Shown: positions 26,569-35,562, numbered from the stretch's first letter. The stretch is DNA of 64,000 bases from Clostridium bowmanii (GCF_018861315.1 NZ_JAHLDL010000017.1:1-64000), one strand, 5' to 3'. Translations and numbers: made by a program. The notes: a model not told the origin generated them from the sequence alone.

Positions 26569-27780
26569 TTACTCATATCTAAGGGCATCAATTGGGTCTA
26601 ACTCCGCTGCTTTCTTAGCTGGATATATACCAAAGAAAACACCAACTGCGGAAGAAAATAAAATAGAGCCAACTATTGCTGCCAAAGATATCACAGGTGT
26701 TATTCCTGCAAAGAATCCTATTATCTCTGCCCCGACAATTCCCAAAATCATTCCAATTATCCCTCCTATTAAGGATAGAATAACTGACTCAATTAAAAAC
26801 TGCATTAGTATTATTTTAGTCGTAGCGCCTACTGCCTTTCTTATTCCTATCTCTCTTGTTCTTTCTGTTACGGATACAAGCATTATGTTCATTACACCTA
26901 TTCCACCAACCAGTAGTGATATAGCCGCAACTGCACTTATGAATGCTGTGAATATTCCAAGAACACTATTAATTTGTTCGAGCACCGCTAATGCATTGTC
27001 CGCTGAATATATTTCCTTGCCTCTGTTATTATGCCTAGATTCTAACATTTTTATTGTCCCATTTCCTACGGATTCACTATTATCTTGTGAATCTGCAACT
27101 ACAGTTATTGAACTTATTTTAAACTCCTTAGACTGTAGTGTACTTAAAAATGTTACTGGTGCTGTTATTATAATTGGTTTACCGGAATTTCCACCATTTC
27201 CAAAAGGAGAAGTTATTCCTTTCTCAACGCCTACAATAGTCATCTTTTTTATTAATGTGTTTTGTCCTATTTTAATACTCTGACCTACCACATCCGAATA
27301 ACCAAATAAAGTAACGGCATCAGTTTCGTCAATTATGCCCACTGCTTCACCTTGCTCGTATTCTTTTTCATTAAAATATCTTCCAAAAATAATTTCTGTG
27401 TTATTTATATAGGCGAGATCTGGAGAACCTCCCCTCATAAAAGCATTTTTACTCTTCTTATCAGAAAAAACAGTGCCTTGAAGTTGAAAAGCAGAGCTTG
27501 CATATTTAACACTCTCAATTTTTTGTTTTATTTGTTTAACATCCTCTAGGGTTATATAATCTGTTGATTGAGCATTTTCTCCACTCACTTTAACTGTAAC
27601 TGAAGAGGCTCCCAATTTTGCAAATTCACCTGTAATAGCCTTCTGACCACCTTGACCAAGAGACACGATTGTTATAACTGAACTTATACCAATTATTATT
27701 CCAAGCATAGTGAGGAAAGAACGCATTTTATTTGCCTTTATACTCTCTAAGGCTGTTTTTACACTTTCAAATATATTCAT
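26569..27780 (-). CDS. MacB/YknZ-like ABC transporter permease
   Basis: 403 aa. A first membrane helix (about 20-42, FLTMLGIIIGISSVITIVSL), a large extracytoplasmic MacB_PCD domain (about 45-270) and three C-terminal helices of an FtsX domain with MNIMLVSVTERTREIGIRKA and the closing GIYPAKKAAELDPIDALRYE. The start at 27780 is preceded by AAAGGGAG; an ATG 20 codons upstream overlaps the ATPase gene. Together with the ATPase and the adaptor it forms a MacAB/YknXYZ-type mechanotransmission pump for peptides or toxins. Confidence 0.9.
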   Translation of the reverse strand: MNIFESVKTALESIKANKMRSFLTMLGIIIGISSVITIVSLGQGGQKAITGEFAKLGASSVTVKVSGENAQSTDYITLEDVKQIKQKIESVKYASSAFQLQGTVFSDKKSKNAFMRGGSPDLAYINNTEIIFGRYFNEKEYEQGEAVGIIDETDAVTLFGYSDVVGQSIKIGQNTLIKKMTIVGVEKGITSPFGNGGNSGKPIIITAPVTFLSTLQSKEFKISSITVVADSQDNSESVGNGTIKMLESRHNNRGKEIYSADNALAVLEQINSVLGIFTAFISAVAAISLLVGGIGVMNIMLVSVTERTREIGIRKAVGATTKIILMQFLIESVILSLIGGIIGMILGIVGAEIIGFFAGITPVISLAAIVGSILFSSAVGVFFGIYPAKKAAELDPIDALRYE

Positions 27781-27793
27781 ACTTTCACTCCCT

Positions 27794-28486
27794 TTATATA
27801 ACGATTTTATGCTTAACAATAGAATCTGATACAATTTCACCGTCTCTAAACCTTACTATTCTATTTGTATGATTTGCAATATCAGTTTCATGCGTTACCA
27901 TTAGAATTGTAGCTCCTTCATTATTCAAATCCTCAAATATCTTCATTATATCTTCTGAGGATTTAGAATCAAGGTTACCTGTAGGCTCATCTGCCATGAT
28001 TACCGCTGGCGAGTTAACTATTGCTCTTGCAATTGCAGCTCGTTGTTTTTGTCCCCCTGATATTTCATTGGGCATATGGTGTACTCTATCTGATAGCCCC
28101 ACTTTTTCAAGTGCGTAAAGAGCTTTTTCTTTTCGCTGCCTAGTAGGTATACCTGCGTACATCATAGGAAGTTGAACATTATCAAGTAAAGTAATTCTTG
28201 GAATAAGGTTAAATGATTGAAATACAAACCCTATTTCTTTATTTCTAATATGAGCAAGTTCATCACCGCTGAGAAGTGAAATATCACGCCCATTTAAAAT
28301 ATACTTACCACTATTCATTTTATCAAGGCATCCAAGTATATTCATCAAAGTAGATTTTCCAGATCCAGAAGCTCCCATTATTGCTGTAAACTCTCCCTTT
28401 TCAATTTTGAGATTAATATTTTTAAGGGCTGTAAATTTGAGATCTCCAGTTTTATATATTTTTATAAGGTTTTTTACCTCTAACAT
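27794..28486 (-). CDS. MacB/LolD-type ABC transporter ATP-binding protein
   Basis: 230 aa. Walker A GASGSGKST (about 38-46), signature ISGGQKQR, Walker B VIMADEPTGNLD and H-loop VTHETDIA, exactly the LolD/YknY subgroup. It drives the permease encoded 13 bases downstream; the adaptor gene lies 49 bases upstream. Cytosolic. Confidence 0.92.
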   Translation of the reverse strand: MLEVKNLIKIYKTGDLKFTALKNINLKIEKGEFTAIMGASGSGKSTLMNILGCLDKMNSGKYILNGRDISLLSGDELAHIRNKEIGFVFQSFNLIPRITLLDNVQLPMMYAGIPTRQRKEKALYALEKVGLSDRVHHMPNEISGGQKQRAAIARAIVNSPAVIMADEPTGNLDSKSSEDIMKIFEDLNNEGATILMVTHETDIANHTNRIVRFRDGEIVSDSIVKHKIVI

Positions 28487-28535
28487 TTATATTCCTCCTT
28501 GTACTACCTTTGGTACAAAACAATTATCTTATATT

Positions 28536-29690
28536 TTATTTTGTTAATTCTTTTACGCTTGTGCCTTCCAAAATTGAGGTTGAGGGGTTCAAGATAACCT
28601 TTTCCCCTTTATTGATCCCTTTAGTTATTTGAACTTCAGTATCTGATTGGGATCCAATAGTTACCTGTCTTTCATGCACTACATTATCTTCAACAACGTA
28701 TACTAAATTTTTACCGCCTTTTTCTACCTTTAATGCTTCTGAAGGTATTTTAATAGCACTTGCAACTTTACCTACTAATATGTCTACGTCCACATCAAAA
28801 TCTATCTTTAAATCTGGAGCTTTATCTAAAATAGAAATTTCCACTGCTAAAGTTGTTTCACTTCCTGTTACTCCCACTGTTTTAATTGCTGCGGGGTCTA
28901 TAAATGAAACACTCCCTTTGTATGTTTTATCTTCATTTTTAAGTATTACTTCTTGACCAATCTTAATTTTACTCGCATCATATTTTCCAAGGAAGGCTAC
29001 GACTTTTAAATTTTCTATATCTTGAACTATTACCACTGCCTCCATACCATTGCCCACTGCACCTTCTATTGCCTTAAGTGTTGTTACAACACCTGCACTC
29101 GTAGATATAATTGAACTTTTATTTTCTGATAGTTTTTGTTTAGCAGAATTTAAGGATATTTCCGCTAGCTTTACAGAATTATCTGTTTGTTTTAACTTCT
29201 CTGAGGATAAAGGTGCTAAGGCGCTCTTTTGTTGTTTTAAGCTTTCTAATTTTGCTTTATCCGTTGGATTTGAACTTTTTTCCAAGGTTATAATCTCATT
29301 ACTAAAATCTGAAATTTTACTTTTAATATCATCATTTTGATTGTACAAATCTTCTTTCTGGAGTACTGCATTATCATATTGGATTTGAGCTTGAGTAACT
29401 GTAGAAGCTAAATCTATAGTTTCATAAGTTACTAGGATATCACCTATTTTAACCTTGTCTCCTACTGCTACCTTAACTTTTTTGATTTTAGATTGAAGAC
29501 CATAATATTCTTTACTATTTTTTGAATTCACCGTTGCGGTGGTAGATATATAAGATTTAAGTTCTCCAACTTGAGCTATTGAAGTTTTTATGTTTGTAAT
29601 TTTACTAGCCTTCTGTTTTTCATATATTAAAAAAATACCAATTAAAATGCCTATTACAATTAAACCATAAATTACTGCTTTCTTTTTCAT
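28536..29690 (-). CDS. MacA/YknX-like membrane fusion (adaptor) protein
   Basis: 384 aa. An N-terminal membrane anchor (about 5-23), then a lipoyl-like half (LVTYETID), an alpha-helical coiled-coil hairpin (about 95-190, rich in Lys/Gln/Ser), the second lipoyl half (STSAGVVTTLKAIEGAVGNG) and beta-barrel and membrane-proximal domains ending VILNPSTSILEGTSVKEL. In Gram-positive bacteria such adaptors (YknX) assemble with YknY/YknZ-type transporters, whose genes follow on the same strand. Confidence 0.87.
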   Translation of the reverse strand: MKKKAVIYGLIVIGILIGIFLIYEKQKASKITNIKTSIAQVGELKSYISTTATVNSKNSKEYYGLQSKIKKVKVAVGDKVKIGDILVTYETIDLASTVTQAQIQYDNAVLQKEDLYNQNDDIKSKISDFSNEIITLEKSSNPTDKAKLESLKQQKSALAPLSSEKLKQTDNSVKLAEISLNSAKQKLSENKSSIISTSAGVVTTLKAIEGAVGNGMEAVVIVQDIENLKVVAFLGKYDASKIKIGQEVILKNEDKTYKGSVSFIDPAAIKTVGVTGSETTLAVEISILDKAPDLKIDFDVDVDILVGKVASAIKIPSEALKVEKGGKNLVYVVEDNVVHERQVTIGSQSDTEVQITKGINKGEKVILNPSTSILEGTSVKELTK

Positions 29691-29910
29691 TATTATTCTC
29701 CTTCTTCTATGATCTTTAATTTACTCTTGATATCTTACTCGTTCTCTATATGTCTGTTAATGGGTAAAAGATTTATTCTAAACACAATTTAATACTTATA
29801 TTATACTTTATTGTTATAGACCCTTTCTAAAGCATTTCTTAATTTCCCTAAAATATACACACAAACCAAAATGTATTAAAAAATTTCATATATACCTTAA
29901 AGATTCCATA

Positions 29911-29947
29911 AAAAATAGCAGTAGAACTTAAAAAATGTCCCACTGCT
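29911..29947 (-). terminator. Terminator after the TtcA-like gene
   Basis: AGCAGT and ACTGCT with flanking pairs form the stem across a roughly 19-base loop; on the minus strand a TATTTTTTATGG tail follows. Confidence 0.6.
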
Positions 29948-29952
29948 GTTTA

Positions 29953-30825
29953 TTAATCCATATTTTTATCATAAAAATCTAAATAAGAATAATTTTCTCC
30001 GTTCTTTTGCCAACCTAAAATAGAATTCATATTTACATTTTGTGCTGCTCTAAAAATAGATTTATCAACATCACTAAAATTTTTCTTTAACTCTTTAACT
30101 AAATCTTTAATTTCATGGCGCTTGTTTCCTATCTTTTTAGCCGCAACCATACAAGCACAATTAAGTGGCCAAATACCACTATTTTGAATGAAATCTTCAA
30201 TGTATTGTTCTTCAATATAATAAAGAGGACGAATCAATTCCATATCTCCAAAATTTTGTGACTTTAATTTTGGAAGCATAGTTTTAAAGTTTCCTGAATA
30301 TAGGATATTTAACATAGTAGTTTCAACTACATCATTAAAATGGTGTCCAAGGGCAAGTTTATTACAACCCAACTCCTCTGCTTTCGCATATAAAGCCCCC
30401 CGACGCATTTTAGCACACATGTAACAAGGATAATCCTTTGCTATGTTATCAATTATATGAAAAACACTTGAATCAAATATATTCACTGGGATATTTAAAT
30501 AGTTACAGTTATCAATTAATAGTTCTTTTATATTCTTATGATAACCAGGATCCATTGCGATAAACTCTAATTCAAATTTAACACTACCATAATGTTGTAA
30601 CTCTTGAAATAATTTAGCCATTATTAAACTATCCTTACCACCAGAGATAGCAACAGCAATTTTATCACCTTGGGAAACTAATTTATAATCTACTATAGCT
30701 TTAGTGAATTTTGCCCAAATATGTCTTCTATAGGTTGTAATAAGACTACGTTCTATTTCCGCTAGTGTCTTCCTTTCATTTAATGGAACTCTTATTTCAC
30801 AACCTTCTCCTGCAATACTACTCAT
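29953..30825 (-). CDS. TtcA-like PP-loop ATP pyrophosphatase, tRNA thiolation-type
   Basis: 290 aa. The PP-loop AVAISGGKDSLIMAKL is at about 57-72, followed by PCYMCAKMRRGALYAKAEEL, KLALGHHFNDVVET and CACMVAAKKIGNKRHEIK. The CxxC plus the late Cys pattern is that of the TtcA group, which uses an iron-sulfur cluster to 2-thiolate tRNA cytidine 32. Clostridia have several TtcA-like paralogues, so the precise target is uncertain. Single gene, preceded by AGAGGGG. Confidence 0.82.
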   Translation of the reverse strand: MSSIAGEGCEIRVPLNERKTLAEIERSLITTYRRHIWAKFTKAIVDYKLVSQGDKIAVAISGGKDSLIMAKLFQELQHYGSVKFELEFIAMDPGYHKNIKELLIDNCNYLNIPVNIFDSSVFHIIDNIAKDYPCYMCAKMRRGALYAKAEELGCNKLALGHHFNDVVETTMLNILYSGNFKTMLPKLKSQNFGDMELIRPLYYIEEQYIEDFIQNSGIWPLNCACMVAAKKIGNKRHEIKDLVKELKKNFSDVDKSIFRAAQNVNMNSILGWQKNGENYSYLDFYDKNMD

Positions 30826-30878
30826 AAAATCACCCCTCTTTTACATTAGAATATTATAACATACTAAAGAAGAGTTTT

Positions 30879-31931
30879 CTAATTTTTCAATGTGAATTCT
30901 GAATTTGTAATTTTGAAATTATTTTTTAACCCAGTGGTAATATATACTTGTTTGTCTTTAGTTATAAAAATACCTTCTACTCCTGGCATAGTATTTATAA
31001 ACTTCATTCCCTCCTCTAGTCCTAATGAAAATACACTAGTAGAAAGAGCATCTCCATCAATTGATTTTTCACTTATTATGGACACTCCTGCTATAGAATT
31101 ATCACAAGGGTATCCTGTGCTAGTATTTAAAATATGATGATATTTCACACCATCTTTCTCAAAATACCTTTCATAAATGCCAGAAGTAACTATAGATTTA
31201 TTTTCCACTTCAATCATTCCAATAATATCTCCTCTTTGAGTAAACGGATCTTGAATTCCTATTTTCCAAAGAGTATTAGTAACATTTTTACCCATAGCAA
31301 ATACGTTACCACCAAGATTTATAATAGCATGTTCTACATCATTTTCTTTCAAAACTTTTGATACTGCATCTGCAGTGTAACCCTTAGCTATAGCTCCTAA
31401 ATCTATTATCATACCCTTATTTTTAAGAAATGCTGTTTTGTTTTTTTCATCTAATATTAAATTTTTATAATTTATTAGAGCTTTTTTTTCATCAATTTCT
31501 TTTTTCGAAGGTAATCTTGCAGAATCTGTCCCTATTCCCCATAATTTCACAAGAGGTCCTACGGTTATATCCATTTTTCCACCTGTTAGTCCTGCAAATT
31601 TCAAACCTTCTTTAAGCACTTCCATAGTTCCATCAGAAATTTTAATCGGCATTTCTCCAGCTGTATTATTTATATTTATAACCTCACTAGTCTCTTTATT
31701 TATGCTCATTGTATTTTCAATTTCGCTAATTCTTTTGAAAGCTTTGTCTAATACTTCAGTAGATGACTTATCATAAATTTTAATTGTACACACTGTACCC
31801 ATTAAAAACTCGGTATTAGAAATTGGCTCTACTGGTTTTACAACTTTTTTAGAACATGCAGACAAGATTATAGCTAGCATTACAAATATTGCAATAGTCT
31901 TAAGTTTTCTTTTTTTCCATGAAAAAATCAT
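30879..31931 (-). CDS. apbE: FAD:protein FMN transferase, lipoprotein
   Basis: 350 aa. Lipoprotein signal peptide with lipobox IILSACSKK (Cys 26). ApbE landmarks: FLMGTVCTIKIYD, ITVGPLVKLWGIG, IDLGAIAKGYTADAVSKVL, HAIINLGGNVFAMG, HHILNTSTGYP and ISEKSIDGDALSTSVFSLG. It attaches FMN from FAD covalently to a Thr in partner proteins outside the membrane, with a metal cofactor. The gene just upstream encodes an FMN-binding lipoprotein with a suitable motif, so substrate and enzyme are likely coexpressed. GGGGGA precedes the ATG. Confidence 0.93.
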   Translation of the reverse strand: MIFSWKKRKLKTIAIFVMLAIILSACSKKVVKPVEPISNTEFLMGTVCTIKIYDKSSTEVLDKAFKRISEIENTMSINKETSEVININNTAGEMPIKISDGTMEVLKEGLKFAGLTGGKMDITVGPLVKLWGIGTDSARLPSKKEIDEKKALINYKNLILDEKNKTAFLKNKGMIIDLGAIAKGYTADAVSKVLKENDVEHAIINLGGNVFAMGKNVTNTLWKIGIQDPFTQRGDIIGMIEVENKSIVTSGIYERYFEKDGVKYHHILNTSTGYPCDNSIAGVSIISEKSIDGDALSTSVFSLGLEEGMKFINTMPGVEGIFITKDKQVYITTGLKNNFKITNSEFTLKN

Positions 31932-31950
31932 AATCGTCCCCCTGTTTTTC

Positions 31951-31996
31951 TCAATAAGAAAGACTTTAGACCTAAGTCTAAAGTCTTTCTTATTGA
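31951..31996 (-). repeat. Perfect 21-bp hairpin between the FMN lipoprotein gene and apbE
   Basis: The arms 31951-31971 and 31976-31996 are exact reverse complements around a 4-base loop. On the minus strand no U run follows (GAGAAAAACAGG), so it may be a partial terminator or an mRNA-stabilising hairpin that gives more lipoprotein than enzyme. Confidence 0.6.
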
Positions 31997-32006
31997 AATT
32001 GTTATT

Positions 32007-32468
32007 TTATTTTCTCATAGCCTTAGCTTCTGCATATAAAATTTTAAAAGTTTTTGAAATCCCAGTTGCGCCACTAACTGTTATTGCCTCATCATCTTTT
32101 AATGCAGCTTCAGTTAATTTAGTATAAGCTTCTGCTGGAGAAACACCTGCGGTTGCTTTCATTTTTTCGTATGCTGGATCTTCACTCTTTTTAACGCCAG
32201 CTTTATTAAGTTCCATATATTCTACTTTAGATATCTTTCCATCTGTATAAGTTACTGTTACCTCACCTTTCCAACCACGTTCGTCAAAATCTTTAGCTGA
32301 AGCTTTATATACTTCTGGTGCCTTAACTTCTGCTGTTGCAGCTTCTGTAGTTTCTACTTTTGCAGGTGCTGTAGCTTCTACAGTTTCTGCCTTTTTACCA
32401 CAACCACCCAATATGGAAAGTGTCATTACACCAGCAGCTATTATTGACATAATTCTTATGTTTTTCAT
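32007..32468 (-). CDS. FMN-binding domain lipoprotein, likely flavinylated
   Basis: 153 aa. Lipobox LGGCGKK (Cys 23), then an Ala/Thr/Glu-rich linker (about 25-55) and one FMN_bind domain (GWKGEVTVTYTDGKISKVEY) ending in ITVSGATGIS, with SGAT at 132-135 as the flavinylation motif where ApbE would attach FMN to the Thr. Such proteins carry electrons at the outer membrane face, as in PplA-type extracellular electron transfer or RnfG-type complexes. Operon with apbE downstream. The electron donor is not in the window. Confidence 0.87.
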   Translation of the reverse strand: MKNIRIMSIIAAGVMTLSILGGCGKKAETVEATAPAKVETTEAATAEVKAPEVYKASAKDFDERGWKGEVTVTYTDGKISKVEYMELNKAGVKKSEDPAYEKMKATAGVSPAEAYTKLTEAALKDDEAITVSGATGISKTFKILYAEAKAMRK

Positions 32469-32909
32469 TAAAATACCCCCTATTTTAAATCGATTTCACT
32501 AAATATATTTAACTTATTATACTATTTTTATTAAAAATAGTCAATTTCAACTATTCTTTTCTTTTGTTTTCACCCATACTATATGCCCCTCAGTTTGAAA
32601 ATTTTTTATTAGGATTATCTTCACTGAAAAAAATAGTTTATAATGTCTAAACTGTAAAATTATTAACTTTACTAGTTAAAACTTTATCATAATAATATAA
32701 TCTGTGCAAATAAAGAAACATTTTGTTCATTAAAACTACGTTTTGTTAATTTAGTTCATGAATGATTATAATAGATGTATCAATATCTATTATATATAAA
32801 TATTGGACTAACTATTTAACAAGGTATATCCAATATTTGTTATCATTAATATTGTAGCATAGGAGGCAACGATTTAATAACTAATAGAGTTATATAGGGA
32901 GTGATTTAT
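32469..32909. other. Intergenic region between divergent genes
   Basis: It holds the promoters of the FMN lipoprotein gene and of the small gene to the right. AAATATTGGA (32798-32807) and TCCAATATTT (32829-32838) are a perfect 10-bp inverted repeat 72 bases before the small gene's start, either a leader hairpin or an operator. Nothing else stands out. Confidence 0.4.
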
Positions 32910-33224
32910 TTGGATTACGAAGTTCTAAAAACGATCACTCAAGAAATTAGAGACAAATATTTAAAAGAAGAATTAGGGGAGGAAAAGAGTAGAGTAATCG
33001 ATAAATATTGCCTTACCTGTAATGAAAATTTATATTGGCAAAGAGGCTTTATAGAAACGGAAATATATAATATGGAATTTATTAAACATAAAAGTACTGG
33101 GATTGTTATTGCCCTTAGAAATTTATGTAATATTGACAAAATAGAAGAGTTCATTAAATTATGCAATTATTTAGAAAATAGAGATGTTTTAGAAAAAGAC
33201 TACATTATTCAAGGATTAGATTAA
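32910..33224 (+). CDS. Hypothetical protein, 104 aa
   Basis: I recognise no family. It starts most plausibly at the TTG at 32910, since GGGAGTG lies 6 bases before it; a GTG at 32901 overlaps that site. The sequence is charged and mostly helical (LKTITQEIRDKYLKEELGEE) with two Cys near the middle (YCLTCNENLYW) that could bind a metal or form a disulfide. No membrane segment. Single gene ending at a double hairpin. Confidence 0.65.
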   Translation: MDYEVLKTITQEIRDKYLKEELGEEKSRVIDKYCLTCNENLYWQRGFIETEIYNMEFIKHKSTGIVIALRNLCNIDKIEEFIKLCNYLENRDVLEKDYIIQGLD

Positions 33225-33234
33225 TGTGCTAACA

Positions 33235-33320
33235 AGTGCCAGAAAAATCTAGCACTTACTTATTTCAGAAATTAAAACATCAAAAAAAATGAACCTCAAA
33301 ATTAAGAGGTTCATTTTTTT
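33235..33320. terminator. Two consecutive hairpins, the second a bidirectional terminator
   Basis: AAGTGC and GCACTT (33235-33258) make a first stem with a mismatch. Then AAAAAAATGAACCTC (33283-33297) and GAGGTTCATTTTTTT (33306-33320) form a perfect 15-bp stem bounded by A and T runs, working in both directions. Confidence 0.75.
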
Positions 33321-33388
33321 ATTATAATTAATTTTAGTATCCTTTTATAAATATATTATTTAATAATGATTTTATGGTAGATATATAT

Positions 33389-33547
33389 TTATCTATCAAA
33401 TAGACCGCCAGTTTTCTTAGTGCTCCTTGCTGCCTTCATTTTTTTACCAATTATTTTATCTGGTCTTGAAACTCCACCCTGCTCGGAACTTGTCTTCTTC
33501 TTTTCTTCAATAATTTTTTTCATCATTTCAATATTATTAGTTGACAT
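33389..33547 (-). CDS. Small basic protein, 52 aa
   Basis: A short gene with a very strong site, AAAAGGAGG 7 bases before the ATG at 33547. The product starts MSTNNIEMMKKIIEEKKKTS and ends GKKMKAARSTKKTGGLFD plus Arg; it is Lys-rich, has no hydrophobic segment and looks like an amphipathic helix followed by a basic tail. It could bind nucleic acid. Not a family I can name. A terminator precedes it on the right-hand neighbour's side and the hairpin at 33283-33320 lies beyond its stop. Confidence 0.65.
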   Translation of the reverse strand: MSTNNIEMMKKIIEEKKKTSSEQGGVSRPDKIIGKKMKAARSTKKTGGLFDR

Positions 33548-33780
33548 ATATTTTCCTCCTTTTGCAGCAAATCAAAGAATGTTAAATACTATAGAATTTA
33601 TGTTTTAATTTATAATTTCTACATTTTTAATTTTATACTCAAACTTAACTTGTTGTTTTCCCTACTAATCAGTTTATCTTAATTCTTCGAAAATTTCAAC
33701 ATAATATTGAAATGCATAAGAGTTTTTATGCAAATGTATGTTATATTTCTGAAATACATTAAGTTTCTTACTAAAAAATA

Positions 33781-34410
33781 TTAATAAGTAATCTCGTGTA
33801 GCTTAATTAGCACATTTTTATATCCTGGTTTTATAATTTCATTATTATATAAACTTTCATAAGTTACATTATCAATATCAAAGCACAATGCTTTTGAGAA
33901 ATTGCTTCCATAAAGCTTTTTAATAAACATCTCATAATCTTCTTTAATTAAAGTATAATGCTTTTCATCATAATAATATACTTTAGTATCATTATGCAAC
34001 TTTTCTATAATTACATATAATTGATAAATATAGCTCAGTTCTTTTAAATCTAATTTTTTTTCGAGAGCCGCAATTGCTTTAGCATAATTAAAGTTCATAG
34101 GTACAGGATATATAGTAATCTTATTCCCACTATCAAATTCTTTTAACATTCTTAAGCTTTGAAATAAAGTTGTGCATATATCTAATCTAATAATAGTAGC
34201 ATTCTCACTGAGTTTTATAGCTTTATTTGCTTCCTGATACTCCCTTTTATCCTTTTCAATTTTACTTTGCGTTTCAATAGCTTTACCAGTAGATTTTTTA
34301 TTTATGATGTAACTAAAAATGCCACCTAAAATAGCTCCAGTTATAATAGAAATAGATGATATAAGTGGATTTATAAGATGATCAGGTATTAATGCCAATA
34401 CCTCTACCAT
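33781..34410 (-). CDS. Hypothetical membrane-anchored protein, 209 aa
   Basis: The N-terminus has one hydrophobic helix (about 15-35, ISSISIITGAILGGIFSYII) followed by a KKSTGKAIETQSKIEKDKRE coil and a soluble, mostly helical domain. The anchor plus short coil resembles proteins that present a cytosolic domain at the membrane. No catalytic motif or named family recognised. Single gene. Confidence 0.6.
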   Translation of the reverse strand: MVEVLALIPDHLINPLISSISIITGAILGGIFSYIINKKSTGKAIETQSKIEKDKREYQEANKAIKLSENATIIRLDICTTLFQSLRMLKEFDSGNKITIYPVPMNFNYAKAIAALEKKLDLKELSYIYQLYVIIEKLHNDTKVYYYDEKHYTLIKEDYEMFIKKLYGSNFSKALCFDIDNVTYESLYNNEIIKPGYKNVLIKLHEITY

Positions 34411-34678
34411 GGCAACATCTCCTTTGTTAAAAAGTATTTTCTACAATATGATTTCCTTATGATCTTTTTCTATTCAACTACTTTTATATGATTTTGACAT
34501 ACTAGTAATATTTTAAATTTTTGCTTATATCATATAAAAATCAATTAATATACATTAAATTTTGACAAGACAATGATAACTAGAGTATTCTTTATATATA
34601 AAGCTAATATAAATCAGATTCTTATCAAAAATTGAAAATATGCTTTAGAGTAATTTTATTGAAGGAGACTACAATCGC

Positions 34679-34894
34679 ATGATTACACAAAATGATAATA
34701 GAGGACAAATAAGAAGTAATATATCTATAGGCATTACAGTTGACGTTGTATTAAAAAAAGACCAAAGAACAACTACACTAACTAGAGGTGTAGTAAAGAG
34801 GTTGTTAACAAATTCAGCTGTACACCATAGGGGTATAAAAGTTATGCTAGAAGATGGACAGGTAGGCAGAGTCCAAGCTATTATATCCAAATAA
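34679..34894 (+). CDS. YwbE family protein (DUF2196)
   Basis: 71 aa: IRSNISIGITVDVVLKKDQR, TLTRGVVKRLLTNSAVHHRG and IKVMLEDGQVGRVQAI cover the entire YwbE family length and pattern. It is a small all-beta protein, widely conserved in Firmicutes and fungi, of unknown biochemical role. GAAGGAG lies 13 bases before the ATG; the spacing is slightly long. Confidence 0.9.
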   Translation: MITQNDNRGQIRSNISIGITVDVVLKKDQRTTTLTRGVVKRLLTNSAVHHRGIKVMLEDGQVGRVQAIISK

Positions 34895-34914
34895 ACAGGA
34901 ACATTTTTAAGTTG

Positions 34915-34965
34915 AAAATCAAGTTATCATCATTGTTAATATTTAATGGAACTTGATTTTTTTAA
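34915..34965 (+). terminator. Terminator after the YwbE gene
   Basis: AAAATCAAGTT (34915-34925) and AACTTGATTTT (34950-34960) pair perfectly across a 24-base loop, followed by TTTAATTTT. Confidence 0.65.
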
Positions 34966-35317
34966 TTTTATTATAAATTTTCCTTGCATTATTTAATATT
35001 ATGTTATACAATGAAAGAGTTACTTAGTAGAAACAACATATTTTTAAGATTACAAACTACTTGCCAATACGTAGCGAAAAATCGGATCATTAATCACATA
35101 ACAAGAGAAGCATGAATTTTACAATTTCAATTCTTTAATTCTTACCCTCTTCATTCTAAAATTTCTTAATGAATCCTTATTAAAAGTTTTGTTAAATAAC
35201 GTACTGATAACACTTATAGCATATATTAATTTGTTATAAGTTGATTTAAACTTAAATTTAAGGCATTAACAATTAATAATTGTTTTTGATCTTATTTATA
35301 AACAAGGAGGTGTTTTT
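34966..35317. other. Intergenic region, possible leader of the 22-codon ORF
   Basis: There is no ORF with a ribosome binding site here. The stretch from about 35030 to 35110 is locally richer in G+C (TTGCCAATACGTAGCG) and may be part of a leader, but I found no convincing long helix or riboswitch consensus. Confidence 0.35.
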
Positions 35318-35386
35318 ATGAGAAAAGATGAATTAGTTGAAATTACAGAAGATGTAATTAATGAATGTTTAGAATGTTTAGACTAA
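35318..35386 (+). CDS. 22-residue peptide with its own terminator
   Basis: AAGGAGGTG lies directly before an ATG at 35318, as strong a site as any in the window. The product is MRKDELVEITEDVINECLEC followed by LD: acidic, with a C-x2-C pair near the end and paired Cys-Leu codons. A good intrinsic terminator begins 12 bases after the stop. It may be a functional micropeptide or an attenuator leader peptide sensing Cys/Leu supply. No similarity recognised. Confidence 0.5.
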   Translation: MRKDELVEITEDVINECLECLD

Positions 35387-35397
35387 TAATAAAAAGC

Positions 35398-35441
35398 AAA
35401 TCTATCACTGTTGCCGCTGTAGTGAAGATTTCTTTTTTTTT
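35398..35441 (+). terminator. Terminator directly after the 22-codon ORF
   Basis: AAATCTATCACT and AGTGAAGATTT pair with one bulged A across an 11-base loop, followed by a run of nine T residues interrupted by one C. Confidence 0.7.
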
Positions 35442-35562
35442 ATGATGTTATTGTTAAATTTTTAACTATCAATATACTTTGAATAATATTGACCACTAAA
35501 AAATATTTTTAAAAATAGTTCCACAAATAGAGGAAATTTCTTTTAAGCAGAGAATATATAAC

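Noticed and set aside
26543-27283. 246-codon plus-strand open frame
   Set aside because: It is the antisense shadow of the MacB-like permease gene, whose domains are unambiguous; it is low in charged residues and has no ribosome binding site of its own.
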